From positions 1 through 64,000 of the forward strand of contig CANHQP010000017.1 in the NCBI GenBank assembly GCA_947462925.1: DNA of 64,000 nucleotides, given 5' to 3'. Position 1 is the first letter of the stretch. Every line of letters begins with the position of its first letter. The notes under the pieces were generated by a model. That model was not told the origin of the DNA. It saw only the letters and a program-made list of their open reading frames with translations, and did no database searches. Positions 1 through 10,150 of the stretch are shown one piece after another. This DNA comes from Flavobacteriia bacterium (GTDB taxonomy: Bacteria; Bacteroidota; Bacteroidia; Flavobacteriales_D; Crocinitomicaceae). Made by a program: the position numbers and the translations under genes.

Positions 1-61
1 TTGATTAAAAAAGAACTCTGAAGAGCAATATAATAACTTCTTAACCTAATATCAGTTCCAA

Positions 62-107
62 TAAAAAAAGCGATTACGAAAAATCGAAACTTTTCATAAT
101 CGCCTTT
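62..107 (-). terminator. Rho-independent terminator of pgk
   Basis: Read on the minus strand, a stem built from GGCGATTA and TAATCGC, extended by GAAAA/TTTTC pairing, is followed by a run of T. It sits about 80 bases after the pgk stop codon. Bases 1-61 hold no recognisable gene. Confidence 0.8.
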
Positions 108-189
108 AAGAAATACTTTTGAAAAAGTCATCCTTTTTCAGTGCCCTCGTAAGAACTCCAATCCTTTTAAAATATATTCGATTATTCGT

Positions 190-1386
190 TTATTTGTCGT
201 TGATTGCTTTGATTCCTGGCAATTCAATTCCTTCCAAATACTCTAACATAGCACCACCTCCAGTTGATACGTAACTTACTTTGTCAGCTAGATTAAATTT
301 GTTAATTGCTGCAACAGAATCTCCTCCTCCAATCAATGAAAAAGCACCATTTACCGTTGCATCAACAATCGCCATGGCTACATCTTTCGTCCCTTGTTGG
401 AAATTATCCATTTCAAAAACGCCCATTGGTCCGTTCCACAAAATCAATTTGGAATTCAAAATAATATCCCTGCAAGCTTTCGACGTTTCAGAACCTGTAT
501 CAAGTCCCATCCATCCAGCAGGAATTTCTCCGATTTTCACTTCTTTGCGATTGGCATCATTGTCAAATTTATCTGCAATGATCGTATCTGTTGGAATGTA
601 TAAATTTACACCGTTTGCTTTCGCTTTGGCTATAATGTCTTTTGCCATGTCCAAGTAATCATCCTCCACCAATGAATTTCCAACATTTCCACCTTGTGCT
701 TTAACAAAAGTGTACGCCATTCCACCGCCGACAATTAAATTGTCAACTTTATCCAATAACTGTTGGATAATGGTGATTTTAGAAGAAACTTTTGCTCCAC
801 CAACAATCGCAGTCAATGGCTTTTCTGTACTATTCAATACTTTATCTACTGCTTTAATTTCTCCTTCAAGCAAAAAGCCAAACATTTTGTCATTTGGAAA
901 AAACTTAGCAACAACGGTTGTACTAGCATGGGCTCTGTGTGCAGTTCCAAAAGCGTCGTTAACATAAACATCACCCAATTTAGACAATGATTCAGCAAAA
1001 CTTTCAGTACCAGCGGTTTCTTGTTTGTAAAAACGTAAATTTTCCAACAATAATACTTCTCCAGCCTTTAAACCAGCACTTAAATTTTCAGCTTCTCGAC
1101 CAATGCAATCGCTTGCAAATTTTACTTCACGATGCAACAATTCACTTGTGTGTTTTACAATATGTTTCAAAGAAAACTTGTCTTCAAATCCTTCTTTCGG
1201 ACGACCTAAATGTGACATTAAAACTACGCTTCCACCTGCGTCTAAAATATGATTGATTGTAGGAAGTGCAGCGCGGATTCTTGTGTCGTCAGTGATTTCT
1301 AGCGTTTCTTTGTCTAAAGGAACATTGAAATCAACACGGATTAATGCACGTTTTCCGTTAAAGTCATAAGAATGAATATCAGCCAT
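190..1386 (-). CDS. pgk: Phosphoglycerate kinase
   Basis: Transfers phosphate between 1,3-bisphosphoglycerate and ADP in cytosolic glycolysis and gluconeogenesis. The 398-residue length is usual for the bacterial enzyme. Visible family motifs are RVDFNVPLD (residues 17-25), MSHLGRP (57-63, substrate binding), the GGAKVSSKI segment near 195, [10 protein letters not shown] near 315 and the nucleotide-binding GGGDS loop near 352. The start codon lies 25 bases from a TACTTTTG promoter element, so the gene probably has its own transcript. A terminator follows. The frame is intact with no odd features. Confidence 0.98.
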   Translation of the reverse strand: MADIHSYDFNGKRALIRVDFNVPLDKETLEITDDTRIRAALPTINHILDAGGSVVLMSHLGRPKEGFEDKFSLKHIVKHTSELLHREVKFASDCIGREAENLSAGLKAGEVLLLENLRFYKQETAGTESFAESLSKLGDVYVNDAFGTAHRAHASTTVVAKFFPNDKMFGFLLEGEIKAVDKVLNSTEKPLTAIVGGAKVSSKITIIQQLLDKVDNLIVGGGMAYTFVKAQGGNVGNSLVEDDYLDMAKDIIAKAKANGVNLYIPTDTIIADKFDNDANRKEVKIGEIPAGWMGLDTGSETSKACRDIILNSKLILWNGPMGVFEMDNFQQGTKDVAMAIVDATVNGAFSLIGGGDSVAAINKFNLADKVSYVSTGGGAMLEYLEGIELPGIKAINDK

Positions 1387-1411
1387 TTCTGTAAATTTAA
1401 ATTTATGCGAA

Positions 1412-1419
1412 CAAAAGTA
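1412..1419 (-). promoter_or_regulatory. Promoter -7 element of pgk
   Basis: TACTTTTG on the minus strand matches the Bacteroidota -7 consensus TAnnTTTG, about 25 bases before the pgk ATG. A clear -33 TTG at normal spacing was not found. Confidence 0.55.
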
Positions 1420-1496
1420 GCAAAAATCTAGAGACTTAAGGGCTGACGAGAGGGATTTAAATCTTCCTAGAACTTCAAAAATATAGATTTAAATAT

Positions 1497-1898
1497 TTAA
1501 TTATCAAGTAAATCTTGACTAACCATTTTTTCGGTATCTATATACTTCGCATCTCCGAAAGCCAAAATTGGAAAGAAAATATAGGGCAAAAAGATTATTC
1601 CAACAGTGAATCCTTCTGATTTTCCGAAGTTTTTAACTAATCCGTTAATAATCATAATCATGAAAACAAAATTTGCCAAAGGAACAAACATCATCCCAAA
1701 CCACCAAGTTGGTTTTTTTGCGATTTCAACCATGACGTAATAATTGTAAAAAGGAACAATTGCTGCCCAACCAGGTTGATTGGCTTTGACGAAAATTTTC
1801 CACATGGAAACAATCATCAATGCAATAACGCCAATGTACAATAGAAAGAAAATGATAAAAAAAGCAATCAAGGAACCTGAAGGAGAAACCATTTCCAT
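1497..1898 (-). CDS. Small integral membrane protein, DUF5684-like
   Basis: A 133-residue protein with four hydrophobic segments (about residues 10-32, 42-58, 65-90, 98-113). The pattern FVKANQPGWAAIVPFYNYYV and the PTWWFGM segment resemble the DUF5684 family, sometimes found fused to or beside signal peptidase I; no peptidase catalytic residues are present here. Its ATG lies one base after the stop of the upstream GT2 glycosyltransferase, so the two are co-transcribed. The function is unknown; a role in membrane or envelope assembly is only implied by the operon. Confidence 0.75.
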   Translation of the reverse strand: MEMVSPSGSLIAFFIIFFLLYIGVIALMIVSMWKIFVKANQPGWAAIVPFYNYYVMVEIAKKPTWWFGMMFVPLANFVFMIMIINGLVKNFGKSEGFTVGIIFLPYIFFPILAFGDAKYIDTEKMVSQDLLDN

Positions 1899-1899
1899 A

Positions 1900-2619
1900 T
1901 TATTTTACAAAACGATATTTCAAAATACACCAAATGGCTCTAAATCCATCTTTCCAGCCTATTTTCTTGCCTTCTTCATAAGTGCGACCGTAGTATGAAA
2001 TTCCAACTTCATAAATCCTAACTTTCGGTACACGCGCTAATTTGGCTGTTATTTCAGGCTCAATACCAAAACGATTTTCTTTAATCTCAATATTTTTAGC
2101 AATGGATGTGCGAATCAACTTGTAACAAGTTTCCATGTCAGTCAAATTCAAATTTGTCATCATATTAGACAATCGCGTCAGAAATTTATTTCCGATTGAA
2201 TGCCAGAAAAACAAGATTCTATGCGGATGATGGCCAACAAAACGTGAACCATATACAACATCGGCATTATCCATGAAAACGGGTTTCAACAATAAATTAT
2301 ATTCCTGCGGATCGTATTCCAAATCTGCATCTTGAACAATCAAATAATCTCCAGAACATTCTTTGATTGCACGATTGATTGCTGCTCCTTTTCCTTGATT
2401 ATGGGTTTGTGAAAACAATCGAATATCCATTTCTGCATTTTGTGAAATATATTCTTCCACTTTTTCAATTGTCTTGTCTTTTGAACAATCATTTACAATC
2501 ACGATTTCCTTCACGATTCCGTTTGGCAATACAACTTCTTTGACTCGCTCTAAAATCAATTGAATGGTGTTTTCCTCGTTATATGCAGGAATAAGAATAG
2601 ACAATTTATGGATACTCAT
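1900..2619 (-). CDS. Glycosyltransferase family 2, polyprenyl-phosphate sugar synthase type
   Basis: A 239-residue GT-A fold enzyme resembling dolichyl-phosphate mannose synthases. It shows the N-terminal LIPAYNEENTI motif (about residues 9-19), VNDCSKDKT (about 43-51) and the metal-binding VQDADLEYDP near 97. There is no C-terminal membrane anchor. Such enzymes load a sugar from a nucleotide donor onto a polyprenyl phosphate. This fits the neighbourhood: the two GT-C membrane proteins in the same run (2670-4397 and 5074-6870) belong to a fold that uses lipid-linked sugars. The donor sugar cannot be read from sequence. Confidence 0.88.
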   Translation of the reverse strand: MSIHKLSILIPAYNEENTIQLILERVKEVVLPNGIVKEIVIVNDCSKDKTIEKVEEYISQNAEMDIRLFSQTHNQGKGAAINRAIKECSGDYLIVQDADLEYDPQEYNLLLKPVFMDNADVVYGSRFVGHHPHRILFFWHSIGNKFLTRLSNMMTNLNLTDMETCYKLIRTSIAKNIEIKENRFGIEPEITAKLARVPKVRIYEVGISYYGRTYEEGKKIGWKDGFRAIWCILKYRFVK

Positions 2620-2669
2620 TTTAAACTTTAAATATTCAAATTGGTGAAAAAACTTTCTGAAAGCAGAAA

Positions 2670-4397
2670 TCAGTCAGTAAAGAAACGAATTTTCATTGAA
2701 TCTATTGTCAATGTTTCCTTTTTCGTCAAAATTACAAACACACATTTTATCTTTTTAGGAAATCCTTTATCAATGTAAAAACGATAATCAGCTAATTTTT
2801 TGTTCCTTTTTTCATCAATAACATGCAATAAAGTGGTGTAATGATTGAATAAAAGCGAATCTTTATCATTTAATACTCGAATTTCTAAAGATTCACCAAG
2901 GTCCTTTGTATGCGCATTAAATAATATTTGCCCACCATGAATCAAAGTGTCTTTTGGCAGATCTAAATTTAAAGTATCCAAAATGTACCAAGTATCTTTT
3001 GACATCATCTTAAAATTTGTCCATCTAGATTGTTTCGCACAGGTTCTAAATACTATGTTTTCTTTTGAAAGATAGTTGATATACTTTGAATCTGTTTTCA
3101 AGAAAACTTTCCAATAAGATTCTTTGTCCATGTGATCTATTCTCAAAATCCCCTTTTGAAATTGATATGTTTGCGTAATCATCACCACTGCGAAAACAGG
3201 TATGGTCAAAAGAATGGACAATTTCAATAAGTTAAGTTTCGAAGCTAAAATGGGAGCGACAAAAACCAAAAATAAGGGATAAAAATCGATCATTGGTCTG
3301 GAACCTATGCTTCCACCGTAACTCCAAATCCACCAGCTTGAAAAAACATAAATTAATAAGGAAAATGTCACGATTATATAAGTCAATCTTTGATAAAACT
3401 TTAAAAATATGTGTCCAATAATTCCAACAACAAAAACGATAAAAAACCAAGGTGCCCACAAGAAAAAACCCTTTCTGTAGCTAAAAAGAAATTCAAAAAA
3501 ATGTGGCTCTGTCCAATTGAATGTTTCTTCACCGTAAGTATAATTTATCCAATGTCCAGTTTGTAAATACCAACTTAAACATTGAATTTGTAAAATACAA
3601 AATACGATTATAACTGCAAAAATAGTTGTTTTTAAATACTTTAAATAAAGGTTTTTAAGAGATAAAAATAAGCAACTAAAATTTTCGGCTAAAACTGGAA
3701 TAAAAATCAAAACCAATCCATTGACAGGACGAACTAAAAAAATAATTCCAAGAAAAATAATTGCCCAAAAAAGCGATTTACTTTTGTCTTCTAGAAAATA
3801 ATTTCTTGTGCAAAATAAAAATCCTGCAATCAGAAAAAATGAATACACATGACTATATGCCGCATCCCAGTGCATATAATCAAGCATAGATGTGCAAAAA
3901 ACAATACCAAATTGAGCAACTAAAATCCAAGTGCGGTTAACTTGATACGATTTTAACAACAAACGAATGAAAACAAGTCCGCAAAAAGTATAAAATAGCG
4001 CAGCTAAAAAAATACTTATTTGATATGGAGTTGAAAAGCCATCTGCTGCATAATGACTTGAATTGCTTACCCATAAATGTCCGATAGCAAAAAATGGAGC
4101 TTGTAAAATAGCCGTTCCAATGAAATATTTATCGTATCGTTGACCATTTTCCAATCTTGGATAAAAGTCACGCGCGATCATCTCATCGTCGTAAAACTCA
4201 GTTTGTAAAGTGTCTAAATAATTAAAATGTAAATCTTTGTAGATAAAAGTAGCCGGAAGAAACTCATAGTAACCACGACCATCCGCTTCTATCAAATTGT
4301 TGCGCGTTGACAAATAACTTTTCGATACAAATAAGAAAAAAAGTATCAGAATGATTTCACCAAAGTAGACACGAATTAGCCGAAAAATACTTCTCAC
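2670..4397 (-). CDS. Multi-pass GT-C type membrane glycosyltransferase (putative)
   Basis: A 575-residue protein with about eleven predicted membrane helices and a soluble C-terminal tail of roughly 130 residues. The first loop after helix 1 holds acidic residues (EADGRGYYEF, about residue 37), as expected for the catalytic loop of GT-C enzymes. Further loop residues include HWDAAYSHVY and RPVNGLVLIF, common in Bacteroidota membrane proteins of this class. Translation starts at GTG 13 bases after the scoB stop codon; an overlapping ATG is out of frame. It is probably part of the same transcript as scoB and the GT2 gene. Donor and acceptor are unknown. Confidence 0.7.
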   Translation of the reverse strand: MRSIFRLIRVYFGEIILILFFLFVSKSYLSTRNNLIEADGRGYYEFLPATFIYKDLHFNYLDTLQTEFYDDEMIARDFYPRLENGQRYDKYFIGTAILQAPFFAIGHLWVSNSSHYAADGFSTPYQISIFLAALFYTFCGLVFIRLLLKSYQVNRTWILVAQFGIVFCTSMLDYMHWDAAYSHVYSFFLIAGFLFCTRNYFLEDKSKSLFWAIIFLGIIFLVRPVNGLVLIFIPVLAENFSCLFLSLKNLYLKYLKTTIFAVIIVFCILQIQCLSWYLQTGHWINYTYGEETFNWTEPHFFEFLFSYRKGFFLWAPWFFIVFVVGIIGHIFLKFYQRLTYIIVTFSLLIYVFSSWWIWSYGGSIGSRPMIDFYPLFLVFVAPILASKLNLLKLSILLTIPVFAVVMITQTYQFQKGILRIDHMDKESYWKVFLKTDSKYINYLSKENIVFRTCAKQSRWTNFKMMSKDTWYILDTLNLDLPKDTLIHGGQILFNAHTKDLGESLEIRVLNDKDSLLFNHYTTLLHVIDEKRNKKLADYRFYIDKGFPKKIKCVFVILTKKETLTIDSMKIRFFTD

Positions 4398-4410
4398 ATT
4401 ACCTAAATTC

Positions 4411-5070
4411 TTATGCCAGATTCATTTCTGGAACAAAATCTGGTACAACCAAATCCCCTTCAGTTTTTGAAACAATTTCTTCAACGGAAACACCTGGTGC
4501 CCTTTCAATTAAGTGAAATTTTCCGTCTTTTATTTCCATTACTGCCAATTCAGTAACTACTTTTTTAACGCAACCAACACCCGTAAGTGGCAAGGTGCAT
4601 GCTTTTAAAATTTTAGATTCACCCGCTTTATTGCTGTGCATCATGGCAACAATGATATTCTCTGCAGACGCAACCAAATCCATTGCACCACCCATTCCTT
4701 TCACCATTTTTCCTGGAATTTTCCAGTTTGCAATGTCTCCATTTTGTGAAACTTCCATCGCACCCAACACGGTTAATTGAACATGCTGTCCACGAATCAT
4801 GGCAAAAGACATGGCAGAATCAAAAAATGAAGCGCCTTCTCTTGCTGTAATTGTTTGTTTTCCAGCGTTGATTAAATCTGCATCTTCCTCACCTTCAAAT
4901 GGAAAAGGCCCCATACCAAGTACGCCATTTTCAGATTGAAATTCAACTTCAATTCCTTCAGGAATATAGTTTGCAACCAAGGTTGGAATACCAATCCCAA
5001 GATTTACATACCATCCATCTCTCAATTCTTGAGCGATTCGTTTTGCGATTCCAATTTTATCTAAAGCCAT
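4411..5070 (-). CDS. scoB: 3-oxoacid CoA-transferase subunit B
   Basis: Beta subunit of succinyl-CoA:3-ketoacid (acetoacetate) CoA-transferase, which moves CoA between succinyl-CoA and acetoacetate for ketone-body and butyrate-type metabolism. The SENG motif near residue 46 carries the catalytic glutamate that forms the CoA thioester. The GMGPFPFEGEEDADLINAGK segment and the MVKGMGGAMDLV stretch are typical. Length (219 residues) is normal. The alpha subunit scoA is not adjacent: a 1.8-kb GT-C gene lies between them, with gaps of 10 and 3 bases, which is unusual for this pair. Confidence 0.95.
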   Translation of the reverse strand: MALDKIGIAKRIAQELRDGWYVNLGIGIPTLVANYIPEGIEVEFQSENGVLGMGPFPFEGEEDADLINAGKQTITAREGASFFDSAMSFAMIRGQHVQLTVLGAMEVSQNGDIANWKIPGKMVKGMGGAMDLVASAENIIVAMMHSNKAGESKILKACTLPLTGVGCVKKVVTELAVMEIKDGKFHLIERAPGVSVEEIVSKTEGDLVVPDFVPEMNLA

Positions 5071-5073
5071 TTT

Positions 5074-6870
5074 TTATTCTTTTAATTTATAAAAATGTAC
5101 GCTGCCATTTTCAAAATCTATTTTACTATGTTGTGGATTCCAAATATACAATCTAAATTCGATTTCTTCGGGATAAAAACGTTTAAAAACGGAATTTATC
5201 TTCACTTTAAATTGACCCTTATTTGCACCATGAATCCATCTTTGATCATAGGTTTCGTACCTAACAGTTTCATTTTTTGCATTGAAAGTTGTAAAAATCA
5301 ATCTTACATCGTGAAAAGGTGTGATGATTTTAAAGTTGCCAGCGAGTTTGATCAATAAATCTTCATTTCGAATTGAATCTAAACTTTTTAATTCCAACAA
5401 GTTGATGTATTCTTCGTTGGATGCAATTTTATTAATTTTACTAGATCTAATATTAATTTTTTGATATGGTTTTGTCCGTTTAAAGGCGACAAATCCACTT
5501 GGTAAATCTTGACAAAGCAATTGATAATTTTTCAAATCTCGCACATTGAGTTCAGAACTCTTATTGATAATCACATCGTACAATGGAGAAAATTCATTCA
5601 AAATATTGGGCTGAATTTTTACCTCATCTTTGGTTTGGCGCTCCAATAAATCCCAATTTAAAGCCATTGTGTGGTAAACTGATACAGTTGTGGATGTATC
5701 AATTGATTTCTTGACTTGCTGATAAAAAGATTCGTCCAAACGCTCGTCAGGTGTGAAGACAGATGTATTCAAATTCAATTGCAAAATGGCGGTAATTGGA
5801 AAAAACAACAAAATAAATTGCACATATCGCCATTTGTAAAATTCGTGGCTAAAAAATCCAACTAACAATATAATTAAAGGAACGAAATACATCCCTGCTC
5901 TATCCTCTGGATAATTGACTTTCAAGAAAATGGCAAGCACAAAAATGGCAACCATATTTCCGAATAAAAACCAAGATAAAATCGTTGTTTCTTGTGCTGC
6001 TTGTTTCCAAAATCCTCTTTTGAACAACAAATAAATGAGCAATCCTAAAAACAAAATGAAAAGCAAAATGAAAAACCACTTCAACCAATCTGCATCATAA
6101 TAAAGTACATATTTAGAAAGTGTTTTTCCTGTAACCATCCAAAATCCATCTAAACTTCCATAATACAAAGCACCATGTTCTTTCAATAATTGTCCGAATG
6201 AAATAATCGGTAGTAAACTATAAATGAAACCAAAATGAACAAACAATAAAAAGACATTCTTTGCAACGGGAAAAGATCGAATATTCTTTAGATGAATAAT
6301 CAATGCTAAAACGAGCGCCAAACAAGCGGAAACCAAAAAAACCAAATTCGAAAAAACCGCCAAAAAGCTGAAAACATAAAGTAAAATTAAACTCTTAGTT
6401 TTCGATTCTTTGACAAATCTTTGCGCGTGCACCAAAATCCAAATAAAAAAGGAGATTGCCATGGCATATCCGCGTGAATAGGAGAAATAATCGTTCATGT
6501 AAACGACCGTGACAGCCGCTGTGAGCAAGATTATTTGTGTAAACCGATTGTCGATGGATTTTAAAAAAGTATAAATTCCCCAAAAATAAATCGGGAAACA
6601 AAGCAAGCTTGGCAAACGAAAAAGGAAAAATTCATTTCCAAAAATAGAATGAAGTAAACTTCCTACAAATGAATTAAATAAATGATTATTTGCGTCGAGC
6701 ATGACCGCATCACCAAACCATATTTCTGGTTCGATAAAATGCAAAAAAGTAGCAGATTCATCATGTAAAGGCGCTAAAAATAAAGCACGTAAAACAAAAT
6801 AAACCAGCAAAAATGAAAAAAGTATCCAACTGTAATTTCTATAGCTGAATACTTTTCTACCTAATTCCAT
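5074..6870 (-). CDS. Multi-pass GT-C/PMT-like membrane glycosyltransferase (putative)
   Basis: A 598-residue protein with roughly ten membrane helices and a soluble C-terminal region of about 180 residues. The first periplasmic loop contains LHDES (near residue 35 of the chosen start), which resembles the acidic catalytic motif of GT39/PMT-like GT-C enzymes. I chose the ATG at 6870, ten bases after the scoA stop; an upstream in-frame ATG at 6954 would overlap scoA by 74 bases. It lies between scoA and scoB and looks co-transcribed with both. The likely donor is a polyprenyl-phosphate sugar made by the GT2 enzyme at 1900-2619 (inference). Confidence 0.7.
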   Translation of the reverse strand: MELGRKVFSYRNYSWILFSFLLVYFVLRALFLAPLHDESATFLHFIEPEIWFGDAVMLDANNHLFNSFVGSLLHSIFGNEFFLFRLPSLLCFPIYFWGIYTFLKSIDNRFTQIILLTAAVTVVYMNDYFSYSRGYAMAISFFIWILVHAQRFVKESKTKSLILLYVFSFLAVFSNLVFLVSACLALVLALIIHLKNIRSFPVAKNVFLLFVHFGFIYSLLPIISFGQLLKEHGALYYGSLDGFWMVTGKTLSKYVLYYDADWLKWFFILLFILFLGLLIYLLFKRGFWKQAAQETTILSWFLFGNMVAIFVLAIFLKVNYPEDRAGMYFVPLIILLVGFFSHEFYKWRYVQFILLFFPITAILQLNLNTSVFTPDERLDESFYQQVKKSIDTSTTVSVYHTMALNWDLLERQTKDEVKIQPNILNEFSPLYDVIINKSSELNVRDLKNYQLLCQDLPSGFVAFKRTKPYQKINIRSSKINKIASNEEYINLLELKSLDSIRNEDLLIKLAGNFKIITPFHDVRLIFTTFNAKNETVRYETYDQRWIHGANKGQFKVKINSVFKRFYPEEIEFRLYIWNPQHSKIDFENGSVHFYKLKE

Positions 6871-6880
6871 TAAAATGTTT

Positions 6881-7579
6881 TTATGATTTTTGACGAACTG
6901 TTCGTTGCTCAATTCGCTTCTCAAATTTTTCACCTTTGAAAATGCGTTGAACAAAAATTCCTGGCGTATGAATTTGATTTGGATCTAATTCGCCTGCAGG
7001 AACCAATTCTTCCACTTCAGCAATGGTTATTTTTCCAGCCATGGCCATCATTGGATTGAAATTTCTGGCTGTTGCTTTGAAAACTAAATTTCCTTCCGTG
7101 TCGCCTTTCCAAGCTTTCACAATCGCAAAATCTGCAGTTAATGCCGATTCTAAAATATGCGGTTTACCGTTGTAAATTCTTACTTCTTTGCCTTCAGCAA
7201 CTTCCGTTCCATAACCAGCAGGCGTGAAAAAAGCAGGAATTCCAGCTCCGCCAGCACGACATCTTTCAGCCAGAGAACCTTGTGGAATCAAATCTACTTC
7301 TAATTCTCCTGACAACATTTGTCTTTCAAACTCATCGTTTTCGCCCACATAAGAACTAATCATTTTTTTGACTTGTTTGTTTTGCAAAAGCAATCCCAAA
7401 CCAAAATCGTCCACACCTGCATTATTTGAAATGCAAGTTAGATTTTTGACACCTTTTTTGACCAATTCTGCAATAGAATTTTCAGGAATTCCGCACAATC
7501 CAAAACCACCAACCATCAAAGTCATATTGTCTTCAATTCCTTGGCAAGCTTCCGAAACGTTTTTTACTACTTTATTCAT
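6881..7579 (-). CDS. scoA: 3-oxoacid CoA-transferase subunit A
   Basis: Alpha subunit of succinyl-CoA:3-ketoacid CoA-transferase. The N-terminal [13 protein letters not shown] motif (about residues 24-36) is the family's oxyanion/CoA glycine loop, and the [14 protein letters not shown] and [11 protein letters not shown] segments are also characteristic. Length (232 residues) is normal. It starts 33 bases after the PBP1A stop codon, so it may share the mrcA transcript. Its partner scoB is separated by the GT-C gene at 5074-6870. Confidence 0.95.
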   Translation of the reverse strand: MNKVVKNVSEACQGIEDNMTLMVGGFGLCGIPENSIAELVKKGVKNLTCISNNAGVDDFGLGLLLQNKQVKKMISSYVGENDEFERQMLSGELEVDLIPQGSLAERCRAGGAGIPAFFTPAGYGTEVAEGKEVRIYNGKPHILESALTADFAIVKAWKGDTEGNLVFKATARNFNPMMAMAGKITIAEVEELVPAGELDPNQIHTPGIFVQRIFKGEKFEKRIEQRTVRQKS

Positions 7580-7612
7580 TTTAATAATGTTGTTATTCGT
7601 CTAGAATTCAAA

Positions 7613-10150
7613 TTACATAGAAATAATTGGATCACCATTTTCATCTAACTCAGGTGTTTCCTCATCTTCTGCTGGTGGCAATATATTGTCTGAACCAACA
7701 CAAGAAAACTGACTATCATCGTATCCTTTCGGTTTTTCAAAATCAGTAGTTGAAATTGCAATATTGGCATCCTTGTACACTTTCTGCATGAAATAACCGT
7801 AAATCGGTGCAGCAGTTCTTCCACCTTGCCCCTCTCTGGTTGAACGGAAATGGACTCCTCTATCTTCAGCTCCAACCCAAACACCTGTTGCCAAATCTGG
7901 CGTCAATCCAACGAACCAACCATCAGAGTTATTTTGTGTTGTACCCGTTTTTCCAGCTGTTGGATAAATCAAATTACCCCACGAAGCGCCACTTCTAAGC
8001 GTGCTTGCCGTTCCACCTTGAACAACTGCCTCCATCATTTTCAATACAGAATAAGCGACTTGCTCATTGATTGCTTCACGCATCGTTGGTTTAGCATTGT
8101 AAATCACGTGTCCATTTCTGTCCTCGATGCGTAAAATCGTTGTAGGTTTATTAAAAATTCCTTTGTTTACAAAAGTTGCTTGAGCACCAACCAACTCATA
8201 TAATGACAAATCCATTGAACCCAAACACATTGCCGGAACAATATCATTTGGAAGCAATTCAATATCCAAACTTTTCATCAATTTGGCAACCGTTTGCGGT
8301 CCTGCCTGCGCACCCATCTTCGCCATAATTGCAACAGTAATGTTGTTTTTTGACATTTGTAAGCCACGTCTTACAGAACACATTCCACCAGAAATTTCAC
8401 CATCTGAATTTTTTGGACACCATTGTCCATCAGGATTTCCACTAGGATCAAAAAGATCTACACAATGTCTGATATCGGGAATTTGTGTACATGGTTTTAC
8501 CACATTCATTGCGATTCCTGAAGCGTAAATAAAAGGTTTGATAGTTGACCCCACTTGACGCTTTCCTAGGCGCACATGGTCAAAGGCAAAATGGTCAATA
8601 TTTGTGCCTCCGACCCAAGCCTTTACAAATCCTGTCTCTGGTTCTATTGAAATCAATCCTGCTTGCAAATAAGATTTATAATACAACATTGAATCATAAG
8701 GGGACATAAGTGTATCGATATCACCGTCCCATGAAAAGACACGCATTTGTACTTTTTCTTTGAAGCTTTTCTCAATTTGTGCTTCTGCTATTCCTTGAGA
8801 AGCCATATTAATGTACCTATTTGAGCGCTTCATTGAAGTTCTCATGATTTTGTCAACTTCTTCTTTCGTTAAATTATTTGAGAATGGGAAATTTTTAAGT
8901 CCTCTGTTATTTCTATCAAAAGCAGGTTGTAAATTTTCTTTCAAATGACGTTCTACTGCTTCTTCTGCATATTCTTGCATGTCAGCATTCAATGTCGTAT
9001 AGATTTTTAATCCATCGCTGTAAATATTCCACGGAACACCATCTTCGCGTTTGTATTTCAAAGATCCATCAGAATTTTTTTCACTCAAAATGGAAGTAAC
9101 TTCTGCCCTAACTGATTCGCGGAAATAAGGAGCTATACCTTTCTTGTGATCAACTACTTGATAATCCGTAACCAAAGGTTTAACTTTCAATTGATCGTAT
9201 TCTGCTTGGGTCAATTTCACGCGCAAACTTTCATTACCATCATTAGAATTTTTCAACCATTGAAATAACACTTGATTTCTTCTTTCTAGTGCACGAATAC
9301 TATCAGCAGCCCTAGCCTCAGCAATTTCAGCCAATGTAATTTGACTTGGTGGAACTTCTTTTTTGTTAGCCAATCTTTGTCTGTAGTTGCGAATTTTAAA
9401 AGTGTAAGGATTATACAAATCTGGATTTTTACACATTCCAATCAACATCGCAGCTTCGTCTTTGGTAAGTTGAATTGGTTTTTTATTGAAATATACTTTC
9501 GACGCATTGGCAATTCCAACCGCGTTGTATAAGAAATCAAATTGATTCAAATACATCGTGATGATTTCTTCTTTCGTGTAACGTTCTTCCAAACGAGTTG
9601 CGATGATGTTTTCGCGTGCTTTTTCGTTCAAACGACTGAAAATTCGGCCAATTTTCCCAGTGCTTTCGCTTCCTACATCTTCCCCATTTGCGCGTGCAAT
9701 TGCTTCTCTATCGCGCATTTGTAATGTAAACAAAAGTTTAGCCAATTGTTGAGAAATCGTCGACGCACCTCCTGCACCACCTACACTTACCACAGCACGA
9801 CCAATTGCTTTGATATCTACACCTGAATGTTCGTGAAAACGCTCATCTTCAGTTGCAATCAACGCATCAGTTACAAAAGGAGAAATCGCTTTGTATTCAA
9901 CACTTGAACGATTTATTTTCCAATATTTTCCTAATTCTGTTTCACCATCGTCTGCATATATCACAGAAGCCAACAATTCTGGTGGATTGTCGAGCATTGC
10001 TACTGGCGGCAAGTCATCTTCCGATTGAAAAAGCAATAAGCAAGCAATAAATAAAAGTGGAAATAAAGCGCCACCCCAAAAAACGATTGTCATTTTTTTC
10101 TTTCCCTGATCGGAAAAAAAGGGTGATGAATTGGATACTTTTTTACTCAT
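7613..10150 (-). CDS. mrcA: Bifunctional penicillin-binding protein 1A (class A PBP)
   Basis: Polymerises and crosslinks peptidoglycan in the periplasm. The 845-residue protein has a short cytoplasmic N-terminus, one membrane anchor (about residues 22-42), a GT51 transglycosylase domain with ATEDERFHEHSGVD (glutamate nucleophile region near residue 98) and a transpeptidase domain with STIK (SxxK), SKN (SxN) and KTGTT. The C-terminus is acidic (EDEETPELDENGDP). It heads the minus-strand run that continues into scoA. No clear TAnnTTTG element was found in the 244-base divergent gap upstream. Confidence 0.95.
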   Translation of the reverse strand: MSKKVSNSSPFFSDQGKKKMTIVFWGGALFPLLFIACLLLFQSEDDLPPVAMLDNPPELLASVIYADDGETELGKYWKINRSSVEYKAISPFVTDALIATEDERFHEHSGVDIKAIGRAVVSVGGAGGASTISQQLAKLLFTLQMRDREAIARANGEDVGSESTGKIGRIFSRLNEKARENIIATRLEERYTKEEIITMYLNQFDFLYNAVGIANASKVYFNKKPIQLTKDEAAMLIGMCKNPDLYNPYTFKIRNYRQRLANKKEVPPSQITLAEIAEARAADSIRALERRNQVLFQWLKNSNDGNESLRVKLTQAEYDQLKVKPLVTDYQVVDHKKGIAPYFRESVRAEVTSILSEKNSDGSLKYKREDGVPWNIYSDGLKIYTTLNADMQEYAEEAVERHLKENLQPAFDRNNRGLKNFPFSNNLTKEEVDKIMRTSMKRSNRYINMASQGIAEAQIEKSFKEKVQMRVFSWDGDIDTLMSPYDSMLYYKSYLQAGLISIEPETGFVKAWVGGTNIDHFAFDHVRLGKRQVGSTIKPFIYASGIAMNVVKPCTQIPDIRHCVDLFDPSGNPDGQWCPKNSDGEISGGMCSVRRGLQMSKNNITVAIMAKMGAQAGPQTVAKLMKSLDIELLPNDIVPAMCLGSMDLSLYELVGAQATFVNKGIFNKPTTILRIEDRNGHVIYNAKPTMREAINEQVAYSVLKMMEAVVQGGTASTLRSGASWGNLIYPTAGKTGTTQNNSDGWFVGLTPDLATGVWVGAEDRGVHFRSTREGQGGRTAAPIYGYFMQKVYKDANIAISTTDFEKPKGYDDSQFSCVGSDNILPPAEDEETPELDENGDPIISM

